This document shows positions 14,361 through 28,000 of a stretch of 64,000 bases of DNA, in pieces (position 1 is the first letter of the stretch; each line of letters starts with the position of its first letter). The stretch is from Gyrodactylus bullatarudis (Eukaryota; Platyhelminthes; Monogenea; Gyrodactylidea; Gyrodactylidae). Position numbers and translations under genes: made by a program. The stretch spans positions 124,001 to 188,000 of the forward strand of contig SSNU01000112.1 of assembly GCA_012064415.1 (NCBI GenBank). The letters run 5' to 3'. A model generated the notes under the pieces. That model saw only the letters and a program-made list of their open reading frames with translations, had not been told where the DNA came from and searched no databases.

Positions 14361-15599
14361 CCCCCATTTAGCCCAGAATGAAATGCTACCAGTTACAAAA
14401 AGATTTTTTGCGCAAAATTTAAAGATTGTATAAAAAGGTGAAGACAAGACTTTCTATGATTTTTTTCTACAAATTTTATTGTGCTAATCATTGGACCGTT
14501 AATGTCTTTGTATTGATACAGGGCGGATGAAAAAGAATTATGTTTTTTATTAGATTAAAGTTATTCTTCATATTCTCAGACAATTAAATTCTCTAATTCT
14601 ATATACAAGTCATCCGGAAAGATATTCTTTTGGTCAAATTGAGTAATTCTAGCTGTTATTTAATTTAACAGTAGTATTAGTGTCGAGAATTTGCAGATCT
14701 GACAGCTAATATTTGAATAGTTCATTTAGATACATTCGACGAGATACAGAACTTGAAGGATATCTGCCTTCTTGATCCGCAGATCTTTTGTCCTTAATAT
14801 GGCTTTTAGATAGGCTGATAATGTATCCTCAATTGGTGTAATTTAATTATTTTAGTTTATGAGTTATTGATCTGAAATTGTGTCGTTTCTCGATCCAAAA
14901 ATTGGTTAGCTGCCAAACATATTTGAATTCTAGGGTTGTGAAAATTCAGTATGGGTTATTTTACTTTTCATCAATAACCTTGAGAATTAGGTTTTTTTTA
15001 AGTTTTAAACAAAAATCAACATTAACGCACGTGTTAGATGAATGATAGATCTGAAATATTTGACACATGACCTATTGGGACCTACTAATGCTCTGAGAAT
15101 ATGTTAATGTTAATGAGATCATTTATTTAATGTGTATGTTCACTCTTTCCCCTTTCCCACCAATCAAATAATCACACAGAATTAGCTGTATGTTATTTCA
15201 GAGTACAAAAATTATAATTCTTTTCATTCTATAGATCCCAATTTGTAGGGGGTGTGTGTGTGTGGATGGAAGGGACAAGTGAAGAAATGATTGATACATT
15301 TAGAGTCAAAGGAGAGTTGAGCATAATTGGGCAATAGAGATGAGAATCGATTATCAAATTAGATTAAGTTATTATTATTATATCATCATCATTAGAGATA
15401 TGAAAAGGGGGATAAGTAAAGTTGGCTAACACACGAGTTGGATAAGTTGGGAAAAAAACAAATACAAATTAGAGAGACTAGTATCGATTACCAAATTAAC
15501 TCAAATAATAACATGCTTAAACAATGTACTTTTGCACTTTTATTATACTTTTTACCATCTCAACATTGGATGATAAAATTGGATTGTATTCCTTCTTAC
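14361..15599. other. Gene-free stretch
   Basis: No gene is recognised. It contains a short GT microsatellite near 15,250 to 15,262. Confidence 0.4.
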
Positions 15600-15975
15600 T
15601 GAACCAACTTTGAATCTGCGTTCATTTTGAAAAGACAATTTTTGAACACGCGCCAAGAATTTTACTACGGGAAAAGACAAAATTAAGATTTTTGGATCAT
15701 TTTGACCGGTTTTTTCAGGGGTGTATTCAGAAAATCTATTTAACGTGAAAATCTGATTTAAAAAGATCATAGCGTGTCCACTGTCCCGTAATTCAAAATT
15801 TATTTCTCGTAGTGAAATTCATTGAAAAATAGTGGCACAAATGTGAATATTTGACGTCTTCAGTTAAAACTATGCCTAAATAAAATTTAAAACACAAGGT
15901 TCTATAGGGATTTTTTCTTCAAATGAAGACATAAACTCGAAAAGTTAAAAATTAAGTCTTACCCTAATGTGTATT
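15600..15975 (+). repeat. Interspersed repeat, composite copy
   Basis: Positions about 15,600 to 15,700 share the GAACACGCGCCAAGA block with the repeats at 605 and 26,040. Positions about 15,715 to 15,975 are a direct repeat of 35,385 to 35,620, sharing cacaaggttctatagggatt (diverged) and gaaaagttaaaaatta. The two parts may belong to one larger family. Confidence 0.65.
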
Positions 15976-18636
15976 CTGAAAGAAGCATTACTCTGCACTA
16001 AAAATCAGGAAACCTGGCGATAAAAGTTTGAGATTTACAAAATACATTTAAATTACCCCCAGGATGACTCTACAAAAGCTACTAGCGCTGGACAAGTCAA
16101 ATCACAGGAGGATTTTCAAAATATTAATGGCATACCATTCATTGTAACTAACATGGAAATACCTCAATTTAATGTCAAGACTGTAATAATAACTAACTGT
16201 ATATCATCATATAATACAGTACATCATTTGCTAGTCGGTAACCATCATCACTTTTATCTCATTATAGAGTTCACTCTCTTCTCAATACACTTTTTGGGTT
16301 GGAATCTCTCCAAACAAGGAAAAGAAGTTCACTTTTTTGTGTTTATTGCTCACTCACACATTGTGGTGTTTGAGGAGGAATATAGAACGTGTGATTATCA
16401 CCTAGGCAATATATATTGCTGTTCATTTCCTTTTGTTTCCATGTTGGTATTGACGCAACTTTCATGATGATTCTAAAGAACTTTTCTTTCTCTACTTGGA
16501 TTTTATTCAACAGAATACATTACTCTGTCTTTTCATCACTGTAACATCTGGTATGAAACAGCATTAATACAATATTTTATGCAAATTATATTATGTAATT
16601 TTTATAATAATATATAAAGAAAAGATTCAGCTTAGACATGAGAATGGGTAGAAAATTAAAAAAAAACAAATATTCAGTCTCCTCTCTGATTGGATGGTTT
16701 AGATTAGAACGATTCTCATTGAATGATTAATACTTTATCCTGATTGGTTGAAATTACTATCAAATGTGTTGGTCTCGATATCATGTTAGACAGTAATGAA
16801 AAATATTCTTCATTAGACGTTCCTCCTCTCTGTGACATTATCATCTAAAAACATTATCATAATCAATATTCAAGTGGATTTAACCAAGTTTCTTGATTGA
16901 TAACTCTGCAAGACGATTAAGCATTCTGGTCCATCTGTCACAATATTCTTGGATATTTATCTCTCAGCATTTATCTATATATACAATCAAGTTGTTTGCA
17001 TTAAAATCAACGTCGAAGAAGAATATGTCAACAAGAAGAAAGTCATGAATCATTTTATCATAATCTGGATATATCTTGCTGATCTATTTTTGATAACTAA
17101 ATCGTTCTCTTCAAGTTCAATTTCCAGTAAGTCTTAATTTTTGAATTCTACATCCCCTTAAAATGTTGGGCAAATTGTGATCTCCAGGAATGAGGGATTT
17201 TCTTAAATTTATTCAAATCATGTATATATTTCATTTGAGAATAAAAATAATGGGATAAGAAAAAAGCCCAGTTACTGGTCTTATCACATTTGTACTACTT
17301 TTCATGCTAAAATAGAAAAACCCCATATTTTATACTACACATATTCTGTTTGTGTGTTAGTTATTCACCACAAAGATTAACGGCTATTGTTTTTATTCAT
17401 CCTACCTCTCGAGTATTAAATGTTTATCATAATGTGTCAACTTGGTCCATTCCTTTGACAACATTTTCATTAAAACATCTTGGCATCTTATCTCAAATCC
17501 ATTTATCAATATAAATGGACAATGCCTTACAAAAGTATAGAAGGGATTATGACAATCAATTTTTTAGAGTCTTGGAATGATTTTGTTTTCTACCAAAAAG
17601 AAAGACCACCTGCATAGTTCATTATGTTCAAGATAATGATAACGATAAAGAGTAAAAAAAGGTTAATTATATATTATATTTACCGAGGGGGATATTTTCC
17701 ACTCTTGCCAACCACAAAAGATGTAGTATTTTATATTCTTGAAGTAAAAATAAATAAAATACAGGATAACTAATTTTATTATCTTGTAAAAAAAATATCC
17801 ATGTCTCTATTGGATGTACACACTCGGGCCTCGACCTTATCCATAGAAAAAAGACTGTTTTTAACTGTAAATTTATTCACATTATCATTGTTCCCACCAT
17901 GCTAGTTAGTTAGTTAATAATAACACATTTCCCTCTTGTTTTATACATATCACCAGAGTCACTCTAATTCTTCAATGTGTATGTTCCACCCAATAATAAT
18001 TATAGGTTAGACTTTCAAAAGCAATAATAATATCTCAGCTTACTCTGCAGACTTTTTCTCTCTAAAAATAGTTTTGTTTTATCGTCCAGCTCCCCACTAC
18101 TACTAATACTCTTACTACTTGTAGGGTGGAAATTGGAAAAAAAATATTAAAACATAAAACACGTGTATTCTCTTGTATTGTTTTAGTTTTTTCCTCATTT
18201 AAAAGGTAATAATTATTACTTTTATTCTCCCCTCTATACCTCAAATGAAATGATGTACTTGAGGTGAGAGAATTGGACTCAAATTTCACTCCTTATACAC
18301 ATACTCAGTTTGTGTCTATGGTTGGTGAGATGGATATCTAACAAGAACTGCAAGAGAATGATGGAGGGGTATTTAAGATAAATAATAATAAATCTGGGCT
18401 AGTGAGAGAATGAGTCATCTTTTCTCAAAATTAATAACAATGTATAAATCTCATGGAGATCCATATGGGCAAAAAACTTTGAGGAGATAAGGAGAAAATT
18501 ATTTTCGTTCTTTTTACATTGTACGTACATATAATTTCTTTTTTGTAATTGATATGAAAATGGGGGAAAAGTAACGAAAAAAACAACAAGAAAAAATCTG
18601 ATGGCTTTTTATGGCCTCCCAAGTAAGAGTATGTAA
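15976..18636. other. Gene-free stretch
   Basis: The longest frame here (104 codons at 16,153) has no recognisable motif and biased AT-driven composition. I see no supported feature. Confidence 0.4.
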
Positions 18637-18729
18637 GAGTCAACACTACTCACTCGATATGTACGCAGATTTCCAAATGATATTCGTTCTCTCAAGAGAG
18701 AATTATTCATCACTATTCATTGGCCCGAA

Positions 18730-18805
18730 TTGACGAGAAAGCGACTTGTTGTATATATTCTGGTTTCGATAAAACTTTGCGTGCATCTCTCTGTATGTTC
18801 CCAAG
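18730..18805 (+). CDS. Possible signal-sequence exon of the DDR-like gene
   Basis: An open frame here reads as a basic stretch (TRKR) followed by a hydrophobic segment (LVVYILVSI...) and VCSQ, like a signal peptide. A donor at 18,806 (AAG|gtggac) would leave phase 1, which is exactly what the exon at 19,007 needs, giving Gln-Ala-Val-Arg across the join. No in-frame ATG lies between this segment and the upstream stop near 18,634. If real, it must be joined to a further 5' exon. Coincidence is possible. Confidence 0.3.
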
Positions 18806-19006
18806 GTGGACGTAGATGGAAAAATTATACACATTCTCTCTACTATCTCACTGCTACTTTATGCTCATTCCAATTCATTATTTATGTACAATTTAGATTC
18901 ATTTTATCAGAAAAATTACATGAGTTACACTTTTTTTATTTTAGGCAGAATAATTAATAAAAATTTGTTTGATTTGAAAAATGTACTCTTAATTTTGTTC
19001 TTAAAG

Positions 19007-22000
19007 CTGTCCGTCATGGATCATGTAATCAGAATTTGTTCAATGAAACAAGCCGGACCATCACCGAGGACTCCTTCAAGGCTAGCTCCGTCCTCAACGA
19101 TAGACCTGAACATAAACCATTCCAAGCAAGGTGAGTATTTCTTTTCTCACACACAATACAATTCCCCAAGATTAAACATTGATTTTCTCATTGGGAGGGA
19201 ATATATCTATCTATCTATCTATCTATCTGTATTATTAAAATTTCGCTCTGATTCGGTTGATTTACCTCAAGGTGTGCACATTGAGAGTAAATTTAACAAG
19301 ATCAAGTGGGAAACTAGATGATTGATCATTAGAGGGAATAAAAAAATCTAATTTCATTTCGTTCTGATTCTAGTCGTTTACTCCGATAATAATATTATAC
19401 ATACCATACTTGTAGTTTCCATGTGAAAAGGGAGGCCTGTTCTCCAATAATCCTTTCGTTAGTTTACAAGAAGAAAAAACATGATGATGTTGATGATAAT
19501 TTTGACTTGGTGTTGTTCACACTCTCTCTTCACGTATAAAGAGAAATAAACCTAAGGGTCAATTCAAGTTCCCTTTGATGTTACTTTATTCGCGTATTGA
19601 TGATGTCATCAAAAGAGATCTTTTCTTCAACTTTATCAAAGCTTCTCTCTTCTGTTACATTAGTCATAAATGAAAAGGTTACATTTATCTACCTCTCTCT
19701 TGTGTCTAAATTTTATTTTGTTATTCTCAATTGATGGGCACCTTTCAACACTTTAACCATCTGCCATGTTCCTTTACCTAATCTATCTAGTTTTATTTAT
19801 GACAACCATCTTATACTCTTGATAAGCCTAACTTGTTTCTACAATCAAAAGGGTCCAATGTTAGACATGCTTTCAGTTTGGAAAAGGTCAGTTTCAAAGT
19901 AATTTCCTTAGTAATTTCAAGGTTTCCATCAACTATTCTATGACTTACTTTTGAATGAATAACGCGATAATTTGGACACACAGATTATTTACGTTTTCAT
20001 AGCTATATATACTATTTTTTGTGAATTTTTTAACCTCGGGAATACATAAATCGTTTTGCATAAAATTATGTGAAGGGAATAGGGAAGAATAAACAGATAT
20101 AAACATTGAGAGGTTTTCTCATATCCGTCCCATCATCTTGTATATCTTTAGTCTGTCAGTATGTAGGAGAGATGTATATTCTTTTCGGGTGTCTCTGAAT
20201 TATGCAAATTAGGTCTATATACTGTATTTTTATTTATGGTTAATCTAATGATATTCCCCCATATCAATTAATTTATGATATTTCATTGGAAAAATCGAAG
20301 TAATATTTAACTCCCTCATTATTAGTATCAAAATAAAGTATAGTAAGTAAATATTTTTGATTCTTTCTCCTCGTGTGATTCAGCAGAGGAATGACGCAGT
20401 TGAAATTTCTTCAAATGCTACACCGAGAGAAATATCCATTACATACAATTTCAACAATAAAATTGTCATAGACTCATAAAATTACCCTCACTCTCTTTCG
20501 TCAAAAAGAATGTTAGGGACAGAATCATGGAAATCTCTCTTTGATCATTATCTAAGTTTATCCTGAAAAATCTATTGATTCTCTCATGTTTTCCAAAAAG
20601 AATAAAACAATTCCATTCCTGTGATATATATGAGCAATAGATATTTTTGTATGATAAATAAATTTGTTGACAACTCCCTCAACTCATGTCAATCATGCGT
20701 TCTTACTCAAAGATTTATCCAGTTCAACATTAACAAAATCATATGATATCTTTATAAACATTAAATAATTCTTCAGGTTAGAGGATATTAAAGCGTTTTT
20801 TAGTTCTTTTTTGAATTCTATTATGGTTTTTTTTCATTGGCCATTTATCACATTCGGGATTCCATATTGCAGGGCAGTATTCGATTATTGTCCGAGTATA
20901 AACTTTGAAGAGAAGAACTCAACTATTCAAGAATAGGTGTTTAATTGATTTTATTACGAGATAGTGTCTGTTCGAGATTATGTTTCATTGAGTCTGGGAT
21001 AGAATTGTCATTGATAGATTTTGTATTTTATTACACTATATGTATGTGCACACATAACCCCAATACTCTGGGGAATTTTATTAGGAATTTTTGTTGTTCA
21101 GCAATTCCTTTCTTTTTATTTCCATCCCTTTCTTGTCTTTTTCTAGGGGAGAAAACCTCATTACCTCACAGACACTAGGAAAATGCTTTATTCTATTTTG
21201 CCCATCGGCAATCCACAATCAACATATAGAGTATGAGCTGGACACAATTCCTTATCCCTCTACTTGGTCAAATGTGTTTTATCTCTCTCTCTCTTGTACG
21301 TTGTTTTATTACAAGAATTTCTAGTCCATTGTCTTTGCTTCCTTTGTCTAGATGTTGAATATCCCTTCCGAATTTTTATTAATTTTACAACTTATAACAT
21401 GAATTGAAACATTTTCTCGGTTCTATCATTAATTGTACGTTTTATTGAGCTTCTAAAGATATAAACTTGGCTGAGAATTCACAAACCTCAACTATAAGCC
21501 GATAAGTTGCTAGAATTTGAATTCAAAGATTTAAAGAGATTAAAAATTAGTATTTGGCCATAGATGTATTGATAAATCCATTATTAGCTGATTTTTCTAA
21601 TTATCTCTGACTAAAAATTGTAAATTCAAACTTTTTTGTCTATTTCTGCCGGTTTGGTCATAATTCTTGTTATTGAAATTCGATATCTATCGTATCTGTA
21701 GACTTTTGGGCTATGTCAGATTACTAAATTTAAAATAGTAATCTTGTATAAGATGAAAAATAAAAAAGAGCTATATTTTGAGGAAAGTTTCTGGTAGGAA
21801 AATTGATTACCTTGTAGGTTTACTGTTGCAATTTCCTGATAATGAATCGAAAGTATGACTGTAAAAAATATAGTGTAATCAAATATAGACTCTCTTCTGA
21901 CAGAAATTACACTTGTTTATTGTGTGCTACACGAGTTTTTGCATTCATCTTCGTATGCAATCAAGCAAAATAGGCTATTACATTTTTCTCCATTCTGGTT

Positions 22001-25000
22001 ACTATGGCCCATGTATAAAATTCCCCAATACTTATTATTTCAAGTTGTTTTCATTGTATTTCCAAGTAAACAGTTTCGCTAAAAATAACAATACATTGTT
22101 CTCTGTTGCAGCCAGAATACGCCAAGAATATTTGTTTTGGCGCCCCTTTCTAATTTTTCTCAAAACCTATACCAAGTATGAAATTATGTTCATCTTTTTA
22201 AAGTATTTCCTCTCAATTTTTAACCCATCCAAAACTAAGGTGGTTATCTTTGAACAAGATTTTGGGTTGTAATGGGATAAAATTAACCTCTTAAAAAAAA
22301 TAAAAAAACACAAATACACTTTGTTTCTCTCGCCTACAATCCAAATACCTAATTGATATTGAACATATGTTTATTTTCTAAATTTTCTATTGTATTTTCT
22401 ATGTTGGTACAACAATATAGATCCTCATTCTAGCATTGTAATAGAAATTATAAAAAAAGTATTGTTGTAACCCTTTCAAAAGTTGTAGCACTGAGAGTCT
22501 TAGATAATCATCAGTGTTCCAATGCCTTGATTGGTTCCGTCAAGAGCTGAATAGAGAAACCACGAGATATTCAAGGGAAGATAAAAAAATTAACCAGCTA
22601 ACTGAATAACTGCTTACCTAACGCCTGCCAAAAAAAGACATTTTGAGGAATGATGATATGATAGCCCCTAATGATTAATTATCTCTTTCAATACAAGTTT
22701 ATAATCTGATTCTCTCCAACCAACTCCTCTGCATTACTACCTTTTACAAGTTTATAGTGGGTTAAGAATACATTTTCTTCTACTTTTCTTCATCCTTTTC
22801 TACAAGATTAACTCAGCCAGAAGAACTTTGGTTATTAAGAAAATTGGATTATTCGTTTCTAAGGTCGTTTTCATCATCTAAAATATTCCAATTATCAATA
22901 ATTTCATCTTGTATGATAACCTCTGTTCACTCGAAAAAAAATTGCATCGAATATTTCGACATGTTTTCTAATCAATTTTTCATATCATAAATCATCTCCG
23001 TTTTAAAATTTTTCTCCAGTTAATGTCTCATTATTTTTCTTACGTTTGTATTCTGTTCGCTTGTTTAATTTATTATTTGGACAATGGTTACTAAGAGATG
23101 GAAATTCTATTATAATCTCATATATATATATACCTGACACCATTAGTAATACGTTATTTGCTCAAACCATTAAGCAAGTTAAATACAGAGAGTAAAGAGT
23201 ACCAGAAAGTTCTTCTTACCACATCAACATTATATTGTCAAGCTCGTTAATAAGCATATTAGCACTTATAGAACATATAGGCTAGTTTGGTTAGGTTTTT
23301 ACTCAACTCGTTCAGGTAGTATATATATCTAATATTTACCTTGTCCGAATATTAGAGCTATGGAGCAGCTGATACAAACTCTGAAAAATGTTTTGTTCTT
23401 CTTAACAAACATGAAAACATGTAACAAAAGAAAAAATGTATTCGTTTACAGCGTATTGTTTCTTGAGATGTAGCTCCATGTTTTTCCTCCAATTAGATCA
23501 AGAATTTTTTACGAGTGATTTTGGTTAGCAAATCATGATTCGGTCAATCTCTATCAGTTTTTGTATTGTTTTTTTGCATTCCAATTTAATATCAGAGAGA
23601 GCGAGAGAGTGACCCTGTACTTTTAATCTGTCATGTTTGTTACTTGAAAAAAATGGAAATTACAAAGGTATGACTCAGAATGGAAAAGATATCTTTTATG
23701 TATATTCAGAGATTTGTATTGTAAATCTATACAGGTTTTCTATTCTATAGATAAACAAATACATGATGGAGAAAGATGAAAGTAAAGAAACATACACGTT
23801 TCTCATATGTCTACCCATTTAAGTTTTTTTAATGCCTATATATTCAAATTGAAGTAACATAATTACCCTGCTGTCAGTTGTGAATTTTCCCAAAATTATC
23901 AATTTTTTCATTTCTGTCATTTTGATAAAAGTTGATAGATAAAAACCAAAGTTGCATAAGGATTCTGGGAAAAAAATAAGAAAAAATCGAGGGATTTTAA
24001 ACTATCGAAATTTTACTTATTTTTAAAAAGGATCGAGGCCACGAAATTCAAGCCCACAAATGTGTATAGACCCCCAAATGTCATTCTAGAGTTAAGAAAA
24101 TTTTTAAATATATCAATTTTTTATTTAAAATCAGAAAATCCAGTTACAGAATTTCAAATTATTATTAGGCATGGTCATTTAATGAGATTTTGAAGGAAGG
24201 TCATCAAAACTAAATTTGTCTGATGCCATTGGTTGATTTGCAAACCAAGTTCTATATATGATGTTCTTGAAAAGAGATAAGAATCATGTGCAATGCTATT
24301 TTGAAAATTAATAAGTGAGAAAAAATGTCACTCCCTTAATAGTATTTAGTCGAAGTGCAAGGCTTGCAAAAAAATTCTTAAACAAAATAAAATTAGAATT
24401 AATGCACTTGAAATTGGGATTGTTCATTCTCAAGATTTTTCAGGATAAAGAAAGTGTGATTGTTTCAGAGAAAAATTTCTATATGTATTTGGTTATCAAA
24501 GCTGCTCATATATTTGCCAAATTTTCTTCTTTATCAATTACATTTGTATCAGTTTATAGATTAAATTAACTGGATTCTCTTTTTTAATTATTCTAGGATA
24601 TTATCACCATATGCGAGCCATCGTTCGGGCAAAGCCTGGTGTCCAGAAAACCAAGCAACAAGTCAACCGAATGATTACATTCAAGTTGACTTAAATTCTA
24701 TCCATATTGTCAACATGATATATACAACTGGCCGTGGCGAAGGCAACGTGAGTCATCTATATATATATATACCTGAGATATTGTATATTCATTCATTCAT
24801 TCAAATCGTGATAGAACAAAGAATTTATAAATAAGAGAATAGTCGAGATAAAAACAACACAGGAATTCATCATCTCAAGATGAAAAAAATTTATAAATAC
24901 TTTATTCTTTTCACTCTTAGTTTGTGGAGTATGTGCCGAATTTTATGATCAAATACCAACGTGATATCAACCAACCCTGGATCGACTACATATCCTCTGA

Positions 25001-28000
25001 TGGTTCTTCAGTGAGTTTTTCTTCTTTCTCTCCTAACCGAATTGTCATAAAATTATTCCGTCAAATATTATTATCACTATCTTCTTGTGTACTTTTTCAT
25101 GACACTTTGATTTATTAGTTTGATTGTGTCATTATAGAAAAATAGACACTGTGATATAACCACCCATATCTCTACACACTTTGTTCAGTAATACTTCCTA
25201 TTGTATGATGTAGAAGAAGTGATACACACATATTACATTAGGACATATCAATTATTTAATGGCAAGAGAAGCCAATGCCAAATTTAAGGTTTAATAAAGA
25301 TGAAAAACTCAAAGATGTTCTCAAACAAGAGTGAATGAGAATAACAATACATCATCAATAGGTTTTAAATCTCAGGAGTTCAATTTTTATGGTTATTTCA
25401 AAAGTTATTCAACGGTGTGACATGTTCAAATTTTGAAAAATAGTAGAGCCAAATTTTGGTTTTTAAGGGCATCCAGCACCAACGAATCTGATCTGACTAC
25501 TCACAAGAAAACACTTTACTATTCTTAAAATATTTGGGTTTTCATATCAAATAAAGTGTATCACTTTGCTATTTGTAAATGATACTACTGGATGAACTGA
25601 ATATGGTGGAAAAAACTCAATACTAAAAATTGATAGCATTTATTCACGTAAGACTTATGACCTCCAGGTATAATTCACATTGATAATTTTTAAACATCTA
25701 ATGACATCAGGTAAAAAGTATGCTTGGATAATATACAATGTATATATTGTTAATATATATGGTATATATGCTCGGTGTATAATTTCAGGTAGATTTCAGG
25801 GAGAATCGTGAATGAAAGAGAAATTTATGATTCTACCTGAATTTTAACTGGATCATGTTTTTAACTAGTCAATTCTATGATTCCCTAATTCACGGTTTTA
25901 ACTGTAACATATATATCAAGCCAGTGTAATAGTCTGAAGATATCTAGCGGAATATTACAAGCATATTTTTGAAAATTAAAAGGAAAGTTTTTCATGTTTT
26001 GATATATAAAATTCCCATTTTCCCTTAAATGCATCAAAATTTACCTAATTTCCTATGAATTTCTTTCTACATGTGGAAAAAGACTCAATATTTACTATTT
26101 TTATTCAAAATGTTGCAAAAAGAATTCGAAAATCTCAATTTTGTTTTTTTCGTAGTAAAATTCATTTAAAAAATCTTGGCGCGTGTTCAAAAGCTGTCAT
26201 CTTCAATCGAGATTTTGTATATCAGAAAAAACTCGAAAATGTATGGTTTTTCAGGAAAAAATGCTCAGTTTTCGATTATCTTCAAAATGAGATTAAGGCT
26301 GGGAACATTTTGAAGTGTATTTCTACTACTACTCTTGTTTTTAATATCCAACATTTTATTAGAATCCAAATTCATTCATGACCTTATTATGTAATGTTTT
26401 TTAGTATGTTTTAGGATTAGATGGAGCTAATTTACCCCTCGTATCTTTCCTTTATTTACCTCATACAGTATCATTATTATTATTATTGCATGTCTTTTGT
26501 CTTTTTTTATTATCCCATTCTCATTACATTATTCTATATTTCACTCATCATTGTACGTTTCTAATTAACTACACTGTTTTTTATTTGTTATTAAAGAAGC
26601 TAAAGGAGAAAGGAGAGTTCACTACTACCCTCTGATGATTACATGAATTTCTTCTTCTTCTTTTTCCTATTTCATTCACTCTACCAATTCTTTCTATTTA
26701 AACTGTACACTGGGTAACGCGTAGGCCTTGTGTAACTTTCTTGGTCTACACTAAGTAATACAAGTGAAAATTCTAAACTGCCTAGTTTATTACTCCACTC
26801 AAGTCTCTCTGCTACCCATATCTTCCCATATTCCTCTGTTCTGTAATAATAATTCTCTATAATGTTTTTAATTTAGTTTCTATGATGATAATCTTCCCTT
26901 ATAAAGCTATAGTTGACATGAAGATGAGAATAAACTACATTTGTATTCGTACAAAAAAGACCAAAAATTGAGTTAAATAGCGATTTATTTAGAACATTGG
27001 AAGCACAAGTTAATACAATGCTCATTACAGATATTTTTTCCACAAATTTAACATAACTGTTTCATTTTTGAATCTTTTTGTTCTATCACAATTCAGCTCT
27101 TTTACCAGACTTTGGACCATATGTAATTCTATCTTGAGGAGCTTCTCGTTTCCTGCAGTCAATCAAACTTTTACAAATTTAATATATAAACTCTGTTCTA
27201 GTTATGGTGAAAGCTGGATTCTTTCTCTTCATACTTATCGAATATAATACATATAGGCATTATAAACGGCCAAATCAAGAGTGTTCCAATACATAGCAAG
27301 AGGTCATCTTTTTGTTCCCCTTTTGGATGAGTAGAAGCTTACTATTCGATCTAAGGAATCGACTCAACCTTTGTATTTATTATAATCAAGAATAATTTCC
27401 AGTTTTCCCTGAACACATTCCGGTCGAGTGTGCTCAGAAGATAACATTAAAACTGGATGATTTTTCTTTTGACCATATAAAAGAAAAAAAAATTTCGAAA
27501 ACAATTCAATCTGGCCAAGATTGGGCCATTTTTGTCATTTCAATAAATGCCCCAATTTTCCACTATTTCAACCTTTGAGGTCAGAATTTTCATTTGAGGC
27601 GAAAGACAAAGTATTCAAGTCCTTATTGATATTTGTTTTCGATAATCACTAAGGAAAATGATCCAAAATTTGATCCAAATTCGATTTTATTTAATTCCAA
27701 CCACTTGTCGGCTCATTCAAAAGTTTTTTTTTCCGGTAAAAAATTTAGAGTTTTCTGTAATAAATTCTACTAACTAGCTTTTTCTCATAAAAAACCATTA
27801 TCCATGTTCTTTCAAGGTTTATTCTTGTCTAACTAAGAAAAAGACCCCGATGGGTCCATCATGAATGACCCCAAACTATTTATTTATTTACAAACTTAAA
27901 TCTCAAACAGACACAAGACGTTCAATTTAAGTTTTTTGTTATATGATCGCCATAATTTATCATTTTCATAATTATATACAAAAGTGTAGCCACTTTTTGT

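Noticed and set aside
16153..16467. Frame of 104 codons
   Set aside because: No recognisable domain; Phe/His/Ile-rich in a way typical of random AT-rich frames.
19203..19228. CRISPR-like or tandem array
   Set aside because: It is a simple tetranucleotide microsatellite; no spaced direct repeats of the CRISPR kind occur anywhere in this eukaryotic window.
18806..19321. Frame of 171 codons overlapping the first DDR exon
   Set aside because: The DDR discoidin start (CNQNLF...) is in another frame of the same bases with a good acceptor and donor; this long frame runs through intron sequence and the TATC repeat.
21913..22272. Frame of 119 codons in intron 1
   Set aside because: No motif, composition driven by AT content, no splice context that would join it to a gene.
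26055..26381. Frame of 108 codons in repeat copy B
   Set aside because: The matching repeat at 605 to 1,190 does not keep the frame, so it is not a conserved protein of the element.
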